Shown here: piece by piece, positions 45,544-57,726 of the stretch | How the letters are laid out: every line of letters starts with the position of its first letter | How positions within the stretch are numbered: position 1 is the stretch's first letter | From: Chamaecrista fasciculata | Lineage: Eukaryota > Streptophyta > Magnoliopsida > Fabales > Fabaceae | Assembly: GCA_003254925.1 (NCBI GenBank) | Contig: QANZ01045881.1 | Coordinates: forward strand, 25,843 to 89,842 | Length of the DNA: 64,000 nucleotides | Direction of reading: 5' to 3' | Notes under the pieces: generated by a model | Seen by the model: the letters and a program-made list of their open reading frames with translations, nothing else | Database searches by the model: none | Told to the model about the DNA's origin: nothing | Translations under genes and position numbers: made by a program

Positions 45544-47534
45544 ATGGCATTCAAAGATACGTTTTACATATCCCATGGATCTCCGACATTGCCGATCGAC
45601 GAATCCATTCCGATGAGGGAATTCTTGAAGTCGTGGAAACAGTTCTATCCTCGCCGCCCTAATTCCATTCTCGTCATCTCCGGCCACTGGGACACCGCCG
45701 TCCCCACCGTCAACGTCGTTGACCGCAACGACACCATTTACGACTTCTATGGCTTCCCCAAGGACTTGTACAAGGTATTTATCAGCTAAATACTCAAAAT
45801 TCGTCTCTGTTAGGGTTCGTTCTGGATCTCTTTACTGATTATGATCATCAAATTTTGCGATTAGAGAAGTAATTTTGGAAATATTGAATCATCTGGTAGT
45901 GATGTGTGTTTATGAGTAGCAATTTTGAGGCATGTATTTCTGAATTCTGATATTGACTTGGAAGTTTGTGTATCTTTTTTCCGTCCATTGATTGGGTTTC
46001 AATGTAGGAGATTATAACAAAATTATGAGAAAACTTTCTTTTTTCTTGAATTTATTTCAAAATTAGGATTTAGGCCTGGATGTGGATATATACTTTATAG
46101 TTTTTACACATCATAAACCATTTAGTCTCCATAGAAAATGTTACAAGTATTACATAGTTCACGTTTGTAAAAGAAAAAGAAAATTAAATACCAAAAAGTT
46201 TAGTTTCAATGTTCAGGGACTAAACCATAGTTTTGAGATAAGTTTAGGCAACAAAAGATAAATTTTCTCTTAAATATTGAACAAAAATTAAAAGCTATGA
46301 TTGTTTGGCTTGAATTGAAGATTTGAAACCCATGATTTTGGTTTTAGGTTCATTTTTATAACTGTCTTTATTTCATTCTCCCTTTACTAGCTCAAATATC
46401 AACCACCTGGAGCACCACAATTGGCAAAGAAGGTAAAGGAATTGTTACTTCAATCTGGTATAAGCCGTGTTGATGAAGACAAAAAAAGAGGGGTTGATCA
46501 TGGAGCTTGGGTTCCACTTATATTGATGTACCCAGAGGCTGATATTCCTGTTTGTCAGCTTTCTGTTCAATCTAACCAAAATGGGACTTATCACTATAAC
46601 TTGGGAAAAGCATTGGCTTCTCTCAAGGATGAAGGTGTGCTCATAATGGGTTCTGGGAGTGCAGTTCATAATTTGAGAGCACTTGACCTTCGACCTAACG
46701 CACCTGTTGCTTCCTGGGCTAAGGAATTTGATGATTGGTTGATAGCTTCTATCCTTGAGGGAAGGTAAATATTTTCAAATTTCTCAATTTCTCTGTTTGT
46801 TTTTCCTTTTTGGGTATTTTAATCAAGTGTTAAATCTCCCTATTTAGTCATTTTAGGAGCTTACTTTCTCATATCTACCTTATGCATTTAGAACATTACT
46901 TTCAAATCATTTTTTTGAAGAATGAAACTCAGGTTGGATATCAGTGAGTTTTGCATCCTTGTCAGTATTTTTTGATAAAGTAAACTATCAATTAGTCCCT
47001 GGATTATATGGGGCGTTCTTATTATAATCTGTCGACTTTTTAAATGTTTGATTTATTAGTCTCCAAAGATCGTGACTTGTTGCAATTTAGTCCTTCTAGA
47101 TACTGAGTTGTATAGTAATAGAATAAGGATTAACTTATAACGATTAACGAGTGAAAAAACAGGGACTAAAATGATAATGCCTATATAATCTGGAGACTAG
47201 AATGTTAGTTTGCTCTTTGGATAAATGCATAATTGAGCTTTGGAAATCACCAGTTTATACTTTTAAAGGGTTTAATTACTAAGATTTGGCCACCACATGC
47301 ATCAAAGAGCTTCAACTTCTGATGAATTGAAATTGATGCTGTAGATATGAAGATGTGAATCACTATGATGAGAAGGCACCGCATGCAAGATTGGCTCATC
47401 CCTGGCCAGATCACTTCTTTCCTCTGCATGTTGCATTGGGTGCTGCTGGTGAAAATGCAAAGTCTAAACTCATTCACAGTAGTATTGATTTGGGTACTCT
47501 CTCTTATACATCTTTTCAGTTCACATCACCATGA
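45544..47534 (+). CDS. LigB: LigB, extradiol (4,5-DOPA dioxygenase-like) ring-cleavage enzyme
   Basis: Three exons (45544-45774, 46391-46764, 47345-47534) encode 264 residues, the usual length of plant LigB/DODA-family non-haem iron dioxygenases that open catechol rings in an extradiol manner. Visible active-site motifs are ISHGSP (H11), ISGHWDT (H48), VDHGAWVPL (D113/H114) and, near the C-terminus, [16 protein letters not shown]. The end is SFQFTSP. Splice sites are all GT-AG and phases agree; the gene looks intact. In non-betalain plants the family's native substrate is uncertain, so DOPA cleavage should not be assumed. A TATATA run at about 45450 lies about 95 bp before the start. It is the only whole member of a local cluster with broken copies at 49.7, 54.7 and 63.9 kb. 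Confidence 0.92.
46975..47225. mobile_element. Palindromic MITE-like repeat in LigB intron 2
   Basis: The inverted phrases GTAAACTATCAATTAGTCCC (left) and GGAGACTAGAATGTTAGTTT (right) bracket a spacer. The target duplication is unclear. The corresponding intron of the 54.7-kb copy lacks it, so it probably inserted after the duplication. Confidence 0.5.
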
Positions 47535-49635
47535 TCTCTTCACTTAATGTATCATCATATATATATATATAGCTGGCTTCTGTTCTGTTGATGCTCTGCT
47601 TGTATGTTATTGTACCTTTGTTTCTATCATACAATGTTAGAATTGATGTAATGTAACAGTATTGTACTGAATAAAATATATATTTGAGTACTTTCCTTCC
47701 TAGTGATATGATGGTTGATCCTTCAGTCTTTACAGCATATAGTATGGTAAATGTAATGTATAATGATAAAGTTAAAATCCATATAATTTTCTTGGAATTT
47801 TATTTATTGTGTAAAAAAATTCACTGAATTTTGAAAAGTGATCAGAGACATATTAATATTGAACTTTTGATTTTGTTCAAAAATGTTTTGTTTAGATTTT
47901 CTTTAAAACAAGTCTTATTTTCTTTGAGTAATTTTATGATTATTGTTATATTTTTTAGGTCACAATATAATTTTGACCCCTGAACAACAGGGTGAAGTTT
48001 GTTTTGATCCCTAAATTATTTTAATTCTATTTTAGTGTTCAAACTTTTCGATTTGTTCACTGTTAGTCCTAAATACAATTCTGTCTAGTGGTTGCCATTA
48101 TGTTCGAACTAAATAGTTAAGACAAACAAATTCTCTCATAGATGTTCTAAATAAATGAGTCAGAAGTGAGAGAAAAAAATTTTCTTTCTTAGTCACAAAT
48201 CAAGATAAATTTGTATTTATTTATTTATTTCATTTGCAAACTCGTTTATTAGAATCCATATGAGAGTTTGAGAGAGAAATCATCTAGATAAAATGTCCAG
48301 TTTAAAGATAATGGTAGAAATCAAATATAATCATGATTTGGACCAACTCTGGAACAAGTGAAAAAGTTTAAGGAACAAAACAAAACGATAAATAGTTTAG
48401 GGGTCAAAATGAAGTTTACCCTATAGTTCAGGGATTAAAATGAGATTTATACCTTTTTTGTTGATCCAACTTAAAATTATCTTTTATTGTAATTAATAAT
48501 ATCAGAATAACTAAATAAAATTTTGATTTTCTAATGAAAATTTTAATAAAATGAGTTATTTATATAATCAAAACTTCTAGAGATCTTTAATCACTTTTAA
48601 AGTTCAAATTAAAGCTGTATTGCATAGTTACTAAAGTTTGAAGAAACCTTCTACATTTTAAGCCTTGTAAGTTATAATAATACATTAGTCATCAGCAGTT
48701 TAGCACCCATGAACTGAAATTATCTATAAAATATATGAAGTTGTGAACTAATTGTGAAGAATTTGTGCTCAAAGGTCAACATGAGAGATCTATTAATATA
48801 TATAGTTGCTCCACATGCTTATTATGTGTGCCAACTTGTTCCTTAAGAATAGAGACTGCTTGTCCATAAATTGATATTTCTATAGTCATTATGAAAATAA
48901 TATGATTCCATTCTCTAGGCAAGCCAGTTCACCACCGTATAAAAGTCAACCCTTGCAAATTCTTAATGAAAATCTACCAAAAAAAAATTATGATTAAATT
49001 AAAGGATGTATATTTATACTATTATATATGGTTGATGGGTCATAACCCATTTACAAATTTCAAAATTCGAATTCTAAAATTCTTTGCCTTTTAAAGGAAT
49101 AACAACAGGTAAGGTATTTGATTTGTCACTATCTATATCCGTATCCGTTCATTCTATTCAATATTCGTATTTCGTACGCAACTCAATATTTGATATCCGA
49201 CGAGTACCCAAAATATTCAAAGTATAAAAAAGATTATGGATATATAATAAGATATCCTAATTAAAATATCAAATATATCGAATATTTGATACTCAATGTC
49301 CATCAGTTAAAATAAAATAATTAAAAATATAATAAAAAATATATAAAATTTTTATATTATAAAGTATTAGATAACATGTCTCCTAACTAAATATCTATAC
49401 TTGATAACTTTTTATTTATCACTACTTATATTATTTTCGATATTCGGTATCCGATAAATATAAGATATTTTTCACGGATACATACGGATGTATCCAAAAT
49501 ATCCGTCCAAATTACCCTCCCTGGACATTTATATCTCTAGCACAGTTTCAATAATGAGTAGTTTTAAGGAGAAATCATCTCTATCTCATCTCTCACTTTT
49601 CTCTCTGTTCTTATCTCTATACACGTAAGCATGTT
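47535..49635. other. LigB 3' flank with palindromic repeats
   Basis: The 3' flank (from about 47680, TATTTGAGTACTTTCCTTCC) is shared with the flanks of the other LigB copies. It carries an old palindrome at about 47960-48455 (TTTTGACCCCTGAAC ... GGGGTCAAAATGAAG) that is also present in the duplicated flanks at 53.9 and 55.9 kb, so it predates the duplication. At about 49125-49520 there is a repeat with ATATCCG/CGGATA motifs in both orientations, probably a hAT-type MITE. No other gene is seen. Confidence 0.55.
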
Positions 49636-49639
49636 ATTG

Positions 49640-50160
49640 GTTTTTTCAATTGAAACAAACAGATTAGTACAAGATAATAATAAAATCGGGATGATACAAA
49701 GGAAATATAGCTACTTATATTAAAATATAACATAATATAAAATAATAACAGAAATTAAAGCTACCAAATCAAATTCATTCATACCAAGTCTAAGAGAGGG
49801 GATAGGTTTTGGTGAAGTTGTGAAGCACTTGTATATATAGACTCGTCAATGATAAATGGATTTGAGAAATTTCGTAAATTCCAAAATCAGGATGAACTTA
49901 GAGGGGAAACTGGTCAGATACATTCTAATAATTAAAGTAAGGATCACATTTATTGAAATAAGAATACTTTTAAATTGAGAAAATCTATTACATGTTGTTT
50001 TCATAAGTGCACTTAATAGGAGTGCAAGTTGGGTGTGCACATTGTTCAACTCAAGAGAGATATAAGATATGGGAAAGTAAATGAGCTAAGTGGAAGATAT
50101 GACGTGTGCACTCAAAACTGGTTACGAAAAGGGAAATACAATTAAAAACTGACGATTTCT
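49640..50160 (+). pseudogene. Gutted LigB copy (flanks only)
   Basis: Upstream LigB-type sequence (GAAATTAAAGCTACCAAATC, CACTTGTATATATAGACTCG, ATTCCAAAATCAGG) runs straight into sequence that in the 54.7-kb unit lies 3' of the gene (AGGATGAACTTAG, CAGATACATTCTAATAATTA). All three coding exons are missing between about 49905 and 49908. It is the remnant of a second tandem LigB unit. Confidence 0.6.
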
Positions 50161-50681
50161 CCCTTACGATAGATGCGGGTTTAGGTTCTTTATGAAAAAT
50201 TATTTTATTAATTACGCTAATTAATAAATATTTTTATTAGACCTTTTAAATGTTTACCAGAAAATCTTATTTTTTGGGCCTTCCAAGTTAAACTTGAAAC
50301 GACGTCGAAGTTAATCACAATTAACAAAATCGTAAGTGCTTTTCGCTGAGATTTTCTTGAGCTATCATATTTTTTTTCTGCTGTTTTGTAAACCTCTATT
50401 GTGTGACACCAGAGAAGAGTTCATTTGATCCTGTGAGAGTGTTGTCGCCTTCTCTATGGAGTGTGGAGATATCTCTTAAGGAGTCCTTTATCGACGCGAC
50501 TCGAGATTTTTCGTATTATCCTCAAAATTATATAGTTCCTAAATTCACACTAAGTCAATGAATAATTGAAATACACAATTTGGATCTTGAAATATTGTAA
50601 TTGTCACGATTTGATCTTTGTGAAACTTTGTAAATTAATTTTATATTTTTTTGGTCCCTAATTCATATTAAATATATAGTT

Positions 50682-52504
50682 CCCGGTCCCTGAGTTTTGG
50701 ACGTTCTGACTGATAGGTCCCTGAATTTTGCGAAGTGTACAAGTCGGTCCTCGAATTTTCAAACTAATAGGTCCCTTCGTCATATTGTCGTTACAAAAAA
50801 GCTGACGTGTACATATTGGCGTCATATTGTCCCTCCGTCAATTCCCCCTCTTTTTTATCATCTGCATTCATTTTAGTCCCAAATCCTCAAAATAAAATTG
50901 CAAAATGTCTCAAAACTCTTTCAAACATTCCAATTTAGTCCTTAAAAATATTTAAAAACCCTAAAAAAAAAGTTTGAGTTGAACAATTAGGTCCTTGACC
51001 CACTCTTATCTCATTATTTTCAATTCCTCATCTTTTTCATCATCTTCATTTATTTTAGCCCCAAATCCTCATAATAAAATTGTAAAGTGTCAAAAAACTC
51101 TTTCAAACATTCCAATTTAGTCCTTAGAAATATTTAAAACCCTACTCCTAAACTCTAAAACCCCAAACCCTACCTTCTTCCTCTTCTTCTTCATACCCAT
51201 TCTTCCTCTTCCTCGAGAAATTGAAAAAAAATAATTAAAATCAACGTTCATACCCATTCGGCCGTTCTTCTTCTTCCCCATTCTTCATAATTATATTCAG
51301 TCAATTAAAGTCATAATTATCTCCAACATTCAACCATAAGTCCATAACAGCAACGAGAGATTGATTGGAAGGAAGACCAAAAATCAAGAGGGATTGAGTG
51401 CGACTCTGTTACCTGTTAGACGTTGGGAGATTGTTTCGTCTCCTCAAGTCCAAGTTTCCGCTTCGTCTTCCTTCACTTCCTCGCTGTTCATAGGTAAATC
51501 GCCAAGGGTTCAGGGTTTCCCTCCGTCAATCGAAAATGTCTCAGACAAGGAAATTGACTCCGAATCTTGATCAGCAGAGCATGAACCCATGGAAACAAAC
51601 GAAAGATGAATTTAGGGTCGAGGACGATGAGGCCCTGTGAAAAAAATCTGGGTAGATGGAGATGAATTTGCAGCCACGAAGATGAAGATGAAGATGAATG
51701 CGTCGATTTCAAAAGATTAGTTGAATGAAGGATGGAGATGAAAATTAAAAAAAAAAAATTATGTTTTAGGAGTTTTGGAGTTTAGGGTTTTAGGGTTTTG
51801 GGTTAGAGTTTAGGGATTTAGAATTTAGGAGTTTATTGTTTAGGGTTTTTAATATTTTTAAGGACTAAATTGAAATGTTTAGAAGAGTTTTGGGACACTT
51901 TACAATTTTATTTTGAGGATTTGAGACTAAAATGAATGAAGAGGATGAAATGGGAGGAATTGAAAATAATGAGAAAAGATTGGGTCAGGGACTTAACTGT
52001 ACAAATCATACTTTTTTTTGAAGGTTTTAGGGTTTAGTGTTTGGGGTTTAGGGTTTTAGGGATTAGGGTTTAGGCTTTATGGTTGTAGGGTTTTAAATAT
52101 TTTTAGGATTAAATTGAAATGTTTGGAAGAGTTTTGAGACACTTTACAATTTTATTTTGAGGATTTGGTACTAAAATGAATGAAGATGATAAAAAAGAGG
52201 GAGAATTGAGAATAATGGAATAAAAATGGGTCAGGGACCTATTAGTGCAATGGCGAAAGTCTGATGTGGCTTTTTTATCTGACGTGACATCTTTTTTTCT
52301 TTTTTCTTTTAGGATAATTAACGGGTGTTGACGTAGACATAATGGGACACATCAGCGTCCGTTATGTACATGTTAGCTTTTCTGTAACGACAATATGACA
52401 GAGGCACCTATTAGTATGACGTTTTGAAAATTCGGTGACCGTCTTGTACATTTCGCAAAATTCAGGGACCTATCAGTCAGAGCATCCAAAATTCAAGGAC
52501 CGGG
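50682..52504. mobile_element. Large foldback element carrying a gene fragment
   Basis: The ends CCCGGTCC and GGACCGGG start inverted arms of roughly 0.5-0.7 kb (for example CTGACTGATAGGTCCCTGAATT on the left matches the complement on the right near 52465-52490). Within each arm a block of about 170 bp with CAAATCCTCA-AATAAAATTG is tandemly repeated. The loop (about 51200-51720) is not TE-like. It holds a 5'-UTR-style stretch and a short ORF resembling the start of DCP1. The structure fits a Mutator-like, Pack-type foldback element; I could not fix a target duplication. Confidence 0.65.
51536..51640 (+). pseudogene. Captured 5' end of a DCP1-like gene
   Basis: A 34-codon ORF starts MSQTRKLTPNLDQQS, which closely matches the N-terminus of plant mRNA-decapping protein DCP1 (MSQNGKIIPNLDQNS in Arabidopsis, from memory). 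It then diverges (MNPWKQTKDEFRV) and stops at 51638-51640. The preceding 170 bases look like a leader with CT-rich exon-style sequence. It sits in the loop of a foldback transposon, so it is read as a captured fragment, not a working DCP1. Confidence 0.55.
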
Positions 52505-52559
52505 TTGTTAGTTTACTCGATTTTGATCCTTGAAATCATACATTTTGGTATATCTCAAG

Positions 52560-53642
52560 TTTGCTTAAAGTTTCATTTTTGTTCCTCATCTTTTCTTTGT
52601 TTCGTTTTGGTCTTTCAAGTTTTCAAAAAGTTCCACCGTTAATCCTTCCCTCTTTCCCATCCATTTTTTCTATTAAAAAAGGGAAAAATTAATTTAATCT
52701 CCAAAAGATTTTATTTTTTGCGTTAAAGTCTTTTTTTTTTGTAATAGGATCAAAACGTAAGAAAAAAGAAACAAATTGAAAATTTTAATCGATTTTAACT
52801 AAGAAAAAATTGAACCCAGTGAATTGACTTCTTTCTTCTTCTTCTTCTTCTTCCTCTTCCTCCTCCCCCTCCTCCTTCTTCTTCTTCCTTCATCTTCTTC
52901 TTCTTCTTCTTCTTCTTCTTCTTCTTCTTCTTCTTCTTCTTCTTCTTCTTCTTCTTCTTCTTCTTCATCCCTTGTCACCATTGCCGCTACTCATCGGTCA
53001 TCACTGGCGTTGTGATGTTGTCCACTGTCACTTCAATTGTCACCGTTGCTGTCGTCGCTACTCATCGAAATCATCAGTCGTCGCCGACGTCGTGATGTCC
53101 TCCATCGTCACTCTGCTGCTTATCAGGATCATTGGCGACGACGACTATGACTCTGATGAGTAGCAGCAGTGACGGTGGAGGACATCACGATGTCGGAAAC
53201 AACTGATGATCTCGATTAGTAGTAGTGGCGATGACAGTGGAGGATGTCACAACACCGGCAACGACCGATGATGCTGCTGATGAGTAATGGCGGCAGTGAC
53301 AGTGTGATGGTGGATGACATGACAACTCCAGTGATGATCGATGATTTTGATGAGTAGCGGCGACAAAGATGATGGGAGAAGAAGAAGAAGAAAGACGTCG
53401 GTTCACTGGGTTCAATTTTTTTTGGTTGAAATCGACTAAAATCTTCAATTTATTTTTTTTTGTTATGTTTTGATCTTATTATAATAAGAAAAAAATTTTA
53501 ATGCAAAAGAAAATAAAACTTTTGGGAGATTAAAGTTAGTTTTTTCCCTTTTTTTTAACAGAAAAAATGGATGAAAAAGAGGGAGAGAGACTAACAATGG
53601 AACTTTTTTAAAATTTGAGGGACCAAAATAGAACTTTGGCCT
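52560..53642. mobile_element. Foldback element with a CTT microsatellite
   Basis: The left arm (about 52567-52825) and right arm (about 53390-53640) are inverted copies: GAACCCAGTGAATTGAC pairs with GGTTCACTGGGTTC, and TTAATTTAATCTCCAAAAG pairs with CTTTTGGGAGATTAAAG. The loop contains the CTT run and a GC-richer part with GATGAGTAGCGGCGA-type repeats in both orientations. No protein is recognised. It separates LigB-derived sequence on its right from the previous foldback element. Confidence 0.65.
52829..52966. repeat. (CTT)n microsatellite
   Basis: An imperfect and then pure CTT/TTC repeat runs about 138 bp, with the longest pure stretch at about 52896-52966. Likely length-polymorphic. Confidence 0.9.
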
Positions 53643-54250
53643 AAAATATATATTTGAATACTTTCCTTCCTCATGATATGATGGTGGATCCTTTAGTCTT
53701 CATAGCACATATATACTATATAGTATGGTAAATTTAATGTATAATGATAAAGTTCAAATGTATATATTTTTTTCAATTTTATTCATTGCGTAATTCATTG
53801 AATTTTGAAAAGTGATCGAAGACACATTGGACTTTTGATTTTATTAAGGTTTTCATTTAAATATTTTTTTTAATAATTTTATGATTATTGTTATATTTTT
53901 AGGTCAAAACATTATTTTGATCCCTAAATTATATATTTTCATTCTATTTTGGTCTTCAAATTTTTTTATTTGTTCATCATTAATCCTCAATACAATTATG
54001 TCTGGTGTATGTCGTTATGTTTGAACTGCACAATTGAGATAGGAAAATTCTCTATACATGTCCTAATAAATGAGTTGAAAGTGAGAAAGAGAAAAATCTT
54101 CTTTCTTAATCAAGATGAACTTATAAATTTGAAGACCAATTTGGACATTTAAAAATATTTAGAACCAAAATGAACTTAAAGAGATACATTAAAGACTAAT
54201 GTGGACATTTGACCTTTTTTATAAAAAAAAAAAAATCTTACACATTTATT
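53643..54250. repeat. Duplicated LigB 3' flank
   Basis: From ATATATATTTGAATACTTTCC onward this matches the flank after the intact LigB gene (about 47680) and after the 54.7-kb copy (about 55597). It probably belongs to the gutted unit at 49.6-50.2 kb, now pushed apart by the two foldback elements. Confidence 0.65.
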
Positions 54251-54709
54251 ATTTTATATGAAACTCATTTTTTTCTCCTCTAATTTTACAAGAAATAAAT
54301 TATGAAAATATAAAAGATTCACTCCCCATCTATTTATGCAATAGCCACAAGCTCCTTATTGTTTTTTTAAGAAAAAAATTTAAACAAACAGGTTAGTACA
54401 AGATAGTAATAAAAACCGTGATACTTTATTCACAAACTTGTTATAGCCCTTCATGGACATCCGATAAAATATTTACAAACTTGTTATTGTTATAACTGTT
54501 AAAAAGCCGAGAAGGCCAACCATATACATTATAACATAATATAACATAATAAACAGAATTTGAAGCTACCAAACCAAATTCATACCATGCATGTCAAGGA
54601 AAGGAAAAGTTGGTGATCGAAGCACTTGTATATATGTAGACTCGTCAATGATGAATGGATTATTTGTGAGATCAAGTAAATCCCAAAATCATCATTATTG
54701 ACGAAAATT

Positions 54710-55419
54710 ATGGCATTGAAGAATACGTTTTTCATATCCCATGGGCTAAGGAATTTGAGAGCACTTGACAGGAAACCTAACCCACCTGTTGCTTCGTGGG
54801 CTAAGGAATTTGATGATTGGTTGATAGCTTCTCTCCTCGAGGGAAGGTAAATATTTTCTAGGGTAAATTACACTTGGTTATCTTGAGGTATAAACCAATT
54901 CCACTTTAATACTCTGCTCTTTCAAAAGTGACATTTTAGTATCTTGTATGTTTTACTTATCGTTAACACTGGGATTTCGTTTGTTTGACCATGCACATGA
55001 CCTGCACGTGTTTTTTTCCTCAAGAGATAACGGAAAAAATGTTTAGCAAAATATAACAGTGTACCAAAATGTCAATTTTGAAAGAACAGGGTACCAAAGT
55101 GGAACTAGTCGATACCTCAAGGTACCAAAGTGTAATTTATCCTATTTTCTAATTTCTCAATTTCTCAATTTGTTACGTTTTTCCTTTTTGGGGTTTTTCA
55201 AATCAAGTGTTAAATTGATGGTGTAGATATGAAGATGTGAATCACTATGATGAGAAGGCACCACATGCAAGATTGTCTCATCCCACGCCAGAACACTTGT
55301 TCCCTCTACATGTTGCATTGGGTGCTGCTGGTGAAAATGCAAAGTCTAAACTCATTCACAAAAGCATTCAAATGGGCTCCCTCTCTTATTCATCTTTCCA
55401 GTTCACATCATCACCATGA
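54710..55419 (+). pseudogene. LigB mini-gene with internal deletion
   Basis: This copy keeps the start (MALKNTFFISHG), then jumps in frame to the end of exon 2 ([32 protein letters not shown]) and continues in exon 3 ([19 protein letters not shown] to FTSSP). Exons 54710-54846 and 55227-55419 join in phase and give an open frame of 109 codons. The two internal ligand motifs of exons 1-2 (SGHWDT and DHGAW) are gone, so it cannot be a normal dioxygenase. The junction carries GGGCTAAGGAATTTG, a second copy of sequence found about 65 bases downstream, which suggests template switching. Its intron holds a MITE. Confidence 0.8.
54861..55142. mobile_element. Mutator-type MITE, 282 bp, in the LigB mini-gene intron
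   Basis: The ends GGGTAAATTACAC and GTGTAATTTATCC are inverted repeats with a perfect 9-bp duplication TATTTTCTA (54852-54860, 55143-55151). Inner pairs include TCTTGAGGTAT and ATACCTCAAGG. It is absent from the intact LigB gene, so it is younger than the duplication. Confidence 0.85.
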
Positions 55420-56872
55420 CCTCTTCACTTAATGTATCATCATTTATATATATATATATATAGCTGGCTTCTGTTAAGTTGATCGATGCACTACTTGCAT
55501 GTATACTGTACTTCTGTTTATATCATACAATGTTTGAATTGATGTAATGTAACGGTATTGTAATTTTATGAAAAAAAATAGTACTGAATAAGATATATAT
55601 TTGAGTACTTTCCTTCCTTGTTATATGATGGTTGATCCTTCTTTCTTCACAACATACACTATGGTAAAGGTAAACAATAACTGATGTATAATAATAAAGT
55701 TAAAATGCTTATAATTTTCTTGAATGCTATCTATTGTGTAGAAAAAATTCATTAAACTTTGAAAAGTGACAAAAGATATATTGAATTTCTATTTTTTTTT
55801 TCAAAATGTTTTTTGTTAAAATTTTCATTAAAAAAAAAACTCTAGTATTTTGTTTTGTATAATTTTATGATTTCTGTTATATTTTTTAGGTCAAAAGATA
55901 ATTCTGGTCCTGAACAATAAGGTCACTTTTATATTTTGGTTTCTATATAATTTTTCATTATATTTTGGTCCTCAAATTTTTTCATTTCTATACTACTAGT
56001 CCAAAATATGATTTTGTCTTATTCTTGGTGTTATCTTTCAATTGCACAATTGAGATAGAAAGATTCTCTATCATACTATAAATGTCATGATAAACAAGTT
56101 GGAAGTGAGACAGAAAGAAAGAAAATTGTCATAAATTAAGGTAAATTTGTAGATGACTTTTATTTTTTTTTCGCTGTCAACTCATTATGATATATATGAA
56201 AGAGAAATCACTTAGATCATATGTTCAGTCCAAAGATAATGGTAGAAATCAAACATAATCATGATTTGGATTAACGGTGGAACAAATGAAAAAGTTTAAG
56301 GACCAAAACAAAATGAAAAACAATTTAAGGGTCAAAATGAAATCCACCGTATAGTTCAAGGACAAAAACAAGATTTTGAACTATTTTTAGTGATCCAAAC
56401 TTAAAATAAATTCTTATTGTGTAATTCATAATAGCAGAATAACTAACTAAAATTTGATTTTCTAATAAAAATTTTAATAAAATGAATTATACAAAATGAG
56501 AACTTCTAGAGATCTTTCACTTTTTAAGTTCAAAGTTGTTTTGCATAGTTACTAAACTTCGGAGATTTTCTTTCTTTTTACATTTTTAGCCTTATAATAA
56601 TACATAATTAGTGACCAGCAGTTTAACACCTATGAACTTAGAAATTATCTATAAAATATATGAATATGTAAATCAATTGTGAAGAACTATTGAGAGTGTT
56701 ATATAAACAGTAGTATTATGTAAACTTTAACACATTCACAATCTTTATAACTAAAACTTCCTGGAAGTTGCTTTGGAACTCTAGCTCTGCTCCATATGTA
56801 TGTTGTAATAAGGTTGAATGGGAAAATAAACTATGGGTCCTATATAAGGATGAACTTAGTGGGGATTCTGGT
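55420..56872. repeat. LigB 3' flank of the mini-gene unit
   Basis: This region parallels 47535-48900: ATATATAGCTGGCTTCTGTT, TTTGAGTACTTTCCTTCC, the old palindrome at about 55890-56380, and GATCTTTCACTTTTT. It ends in AGGATGAACTTAGTGGGG, matching about 49889 in the gutted unit. It is interrupted at 56872 by a solo LTR and resumes at 59908. Confidence 0.65.
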
Positions 56873-57244
56873 TGTAATACCCAAAGTATTATATTACACA
56901 TTAGACTTAATTTTTGGCTCAAAAGTAAATTATGAAGTTAATCTAGAAGTCCTTATGAGCTTGTGGTTAAATTTTGGGAGCAATCTGACTTAAGAATTTT
57001 ATCCGAGTTTCAATTTAATTTCATTATAAGACACTTTTGAGTAGAAAATAATAATTTATAGATATAATATTTTTGAAAGTAAAATACATATTTGGAATCT
57101 ACTATTTTCGATGAATCCAACAATGTAACTTTTGTCAAAAATCTCTATTTCTAGACTTTGAGCTTTTAGGGACTGATTTGGAAAGAAATAAAATGTTTCT
57201 GGGCAAAATACTAATTTTCTGGTTAACTTCTCTCAGAATCATAG

Positions 57245-57420
57245 TAGGAAAAACCGGACCGGACCGGCCGGTCGAACCGCTAAACCGGCGAACCGGCGAC
57301 AAGCCCGGTCCGAAATGCCCCATTATACCGTTCTGCAAGTGAACCGGCGGTCTGCCGGTTCAACTCGCTCGGTTCATATCGGACCGGTGAACCGTGAACC
57401 GGTTTCACCGGTCCAAATTT
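57245..57420. repeat. AACCGG-rich repeat inside the solo LTR
   Basis: This dense block of ACCGG/CCGGT motifs in both orientations (AAAACCGGACC near the start, TTTCACCGGTCC at the end) is of the kind seen at the ends of plant hAT-like elements. It is followed by an A-run and CT-rich leader-like sequence before the N gap, and CCACC-rich sequence after it. It may be one end of a nested element whose middle is in the gap. Confidence 0.45.
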
Positions 57421-57726
57421 AAAAAAAAAAATTGAAAAAAATAAAAATTCTGCAAAAACCCTAATTTTTCTGACTTGCTCTTCTCATTTTCATTTCAGCC
57501 GTTTCTCTTCTTCTTTCCTCCTTCCTCCTTCGCCTTCACTTCTTCATTCTCCATTCTATTGCCATGAAAAAGCTGCTGTTCGCCTTCACTCCTCTGCCTC
57601 TCGTCTTCATCTTCGTGTGTTTGCAGTGTTCGGTGGCGAGAGAGGGTTGCGCACGGCTCACACAACGCGAAGCGACGGTGTTTGGTGGCGTGAGTGAGGT
57701 AATAAACTGAACATGGCGAATGATTT

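Noticed and set aside
51140-52085. Interstitial telomere repeats (TTTAGGG-like runs)
   Set aside because: The runs are irregular (TTTAGGGTTTTAGGG, GGGTTAGAG) and mirrored in both arms of the foldback element, so they are part of that element rather than a telomere trace.
52799-53015. Glu-rich or Ser-rich small proteins
   Set aside because: They are translations of the CTT/GAA microsatellite inside a foldback element.
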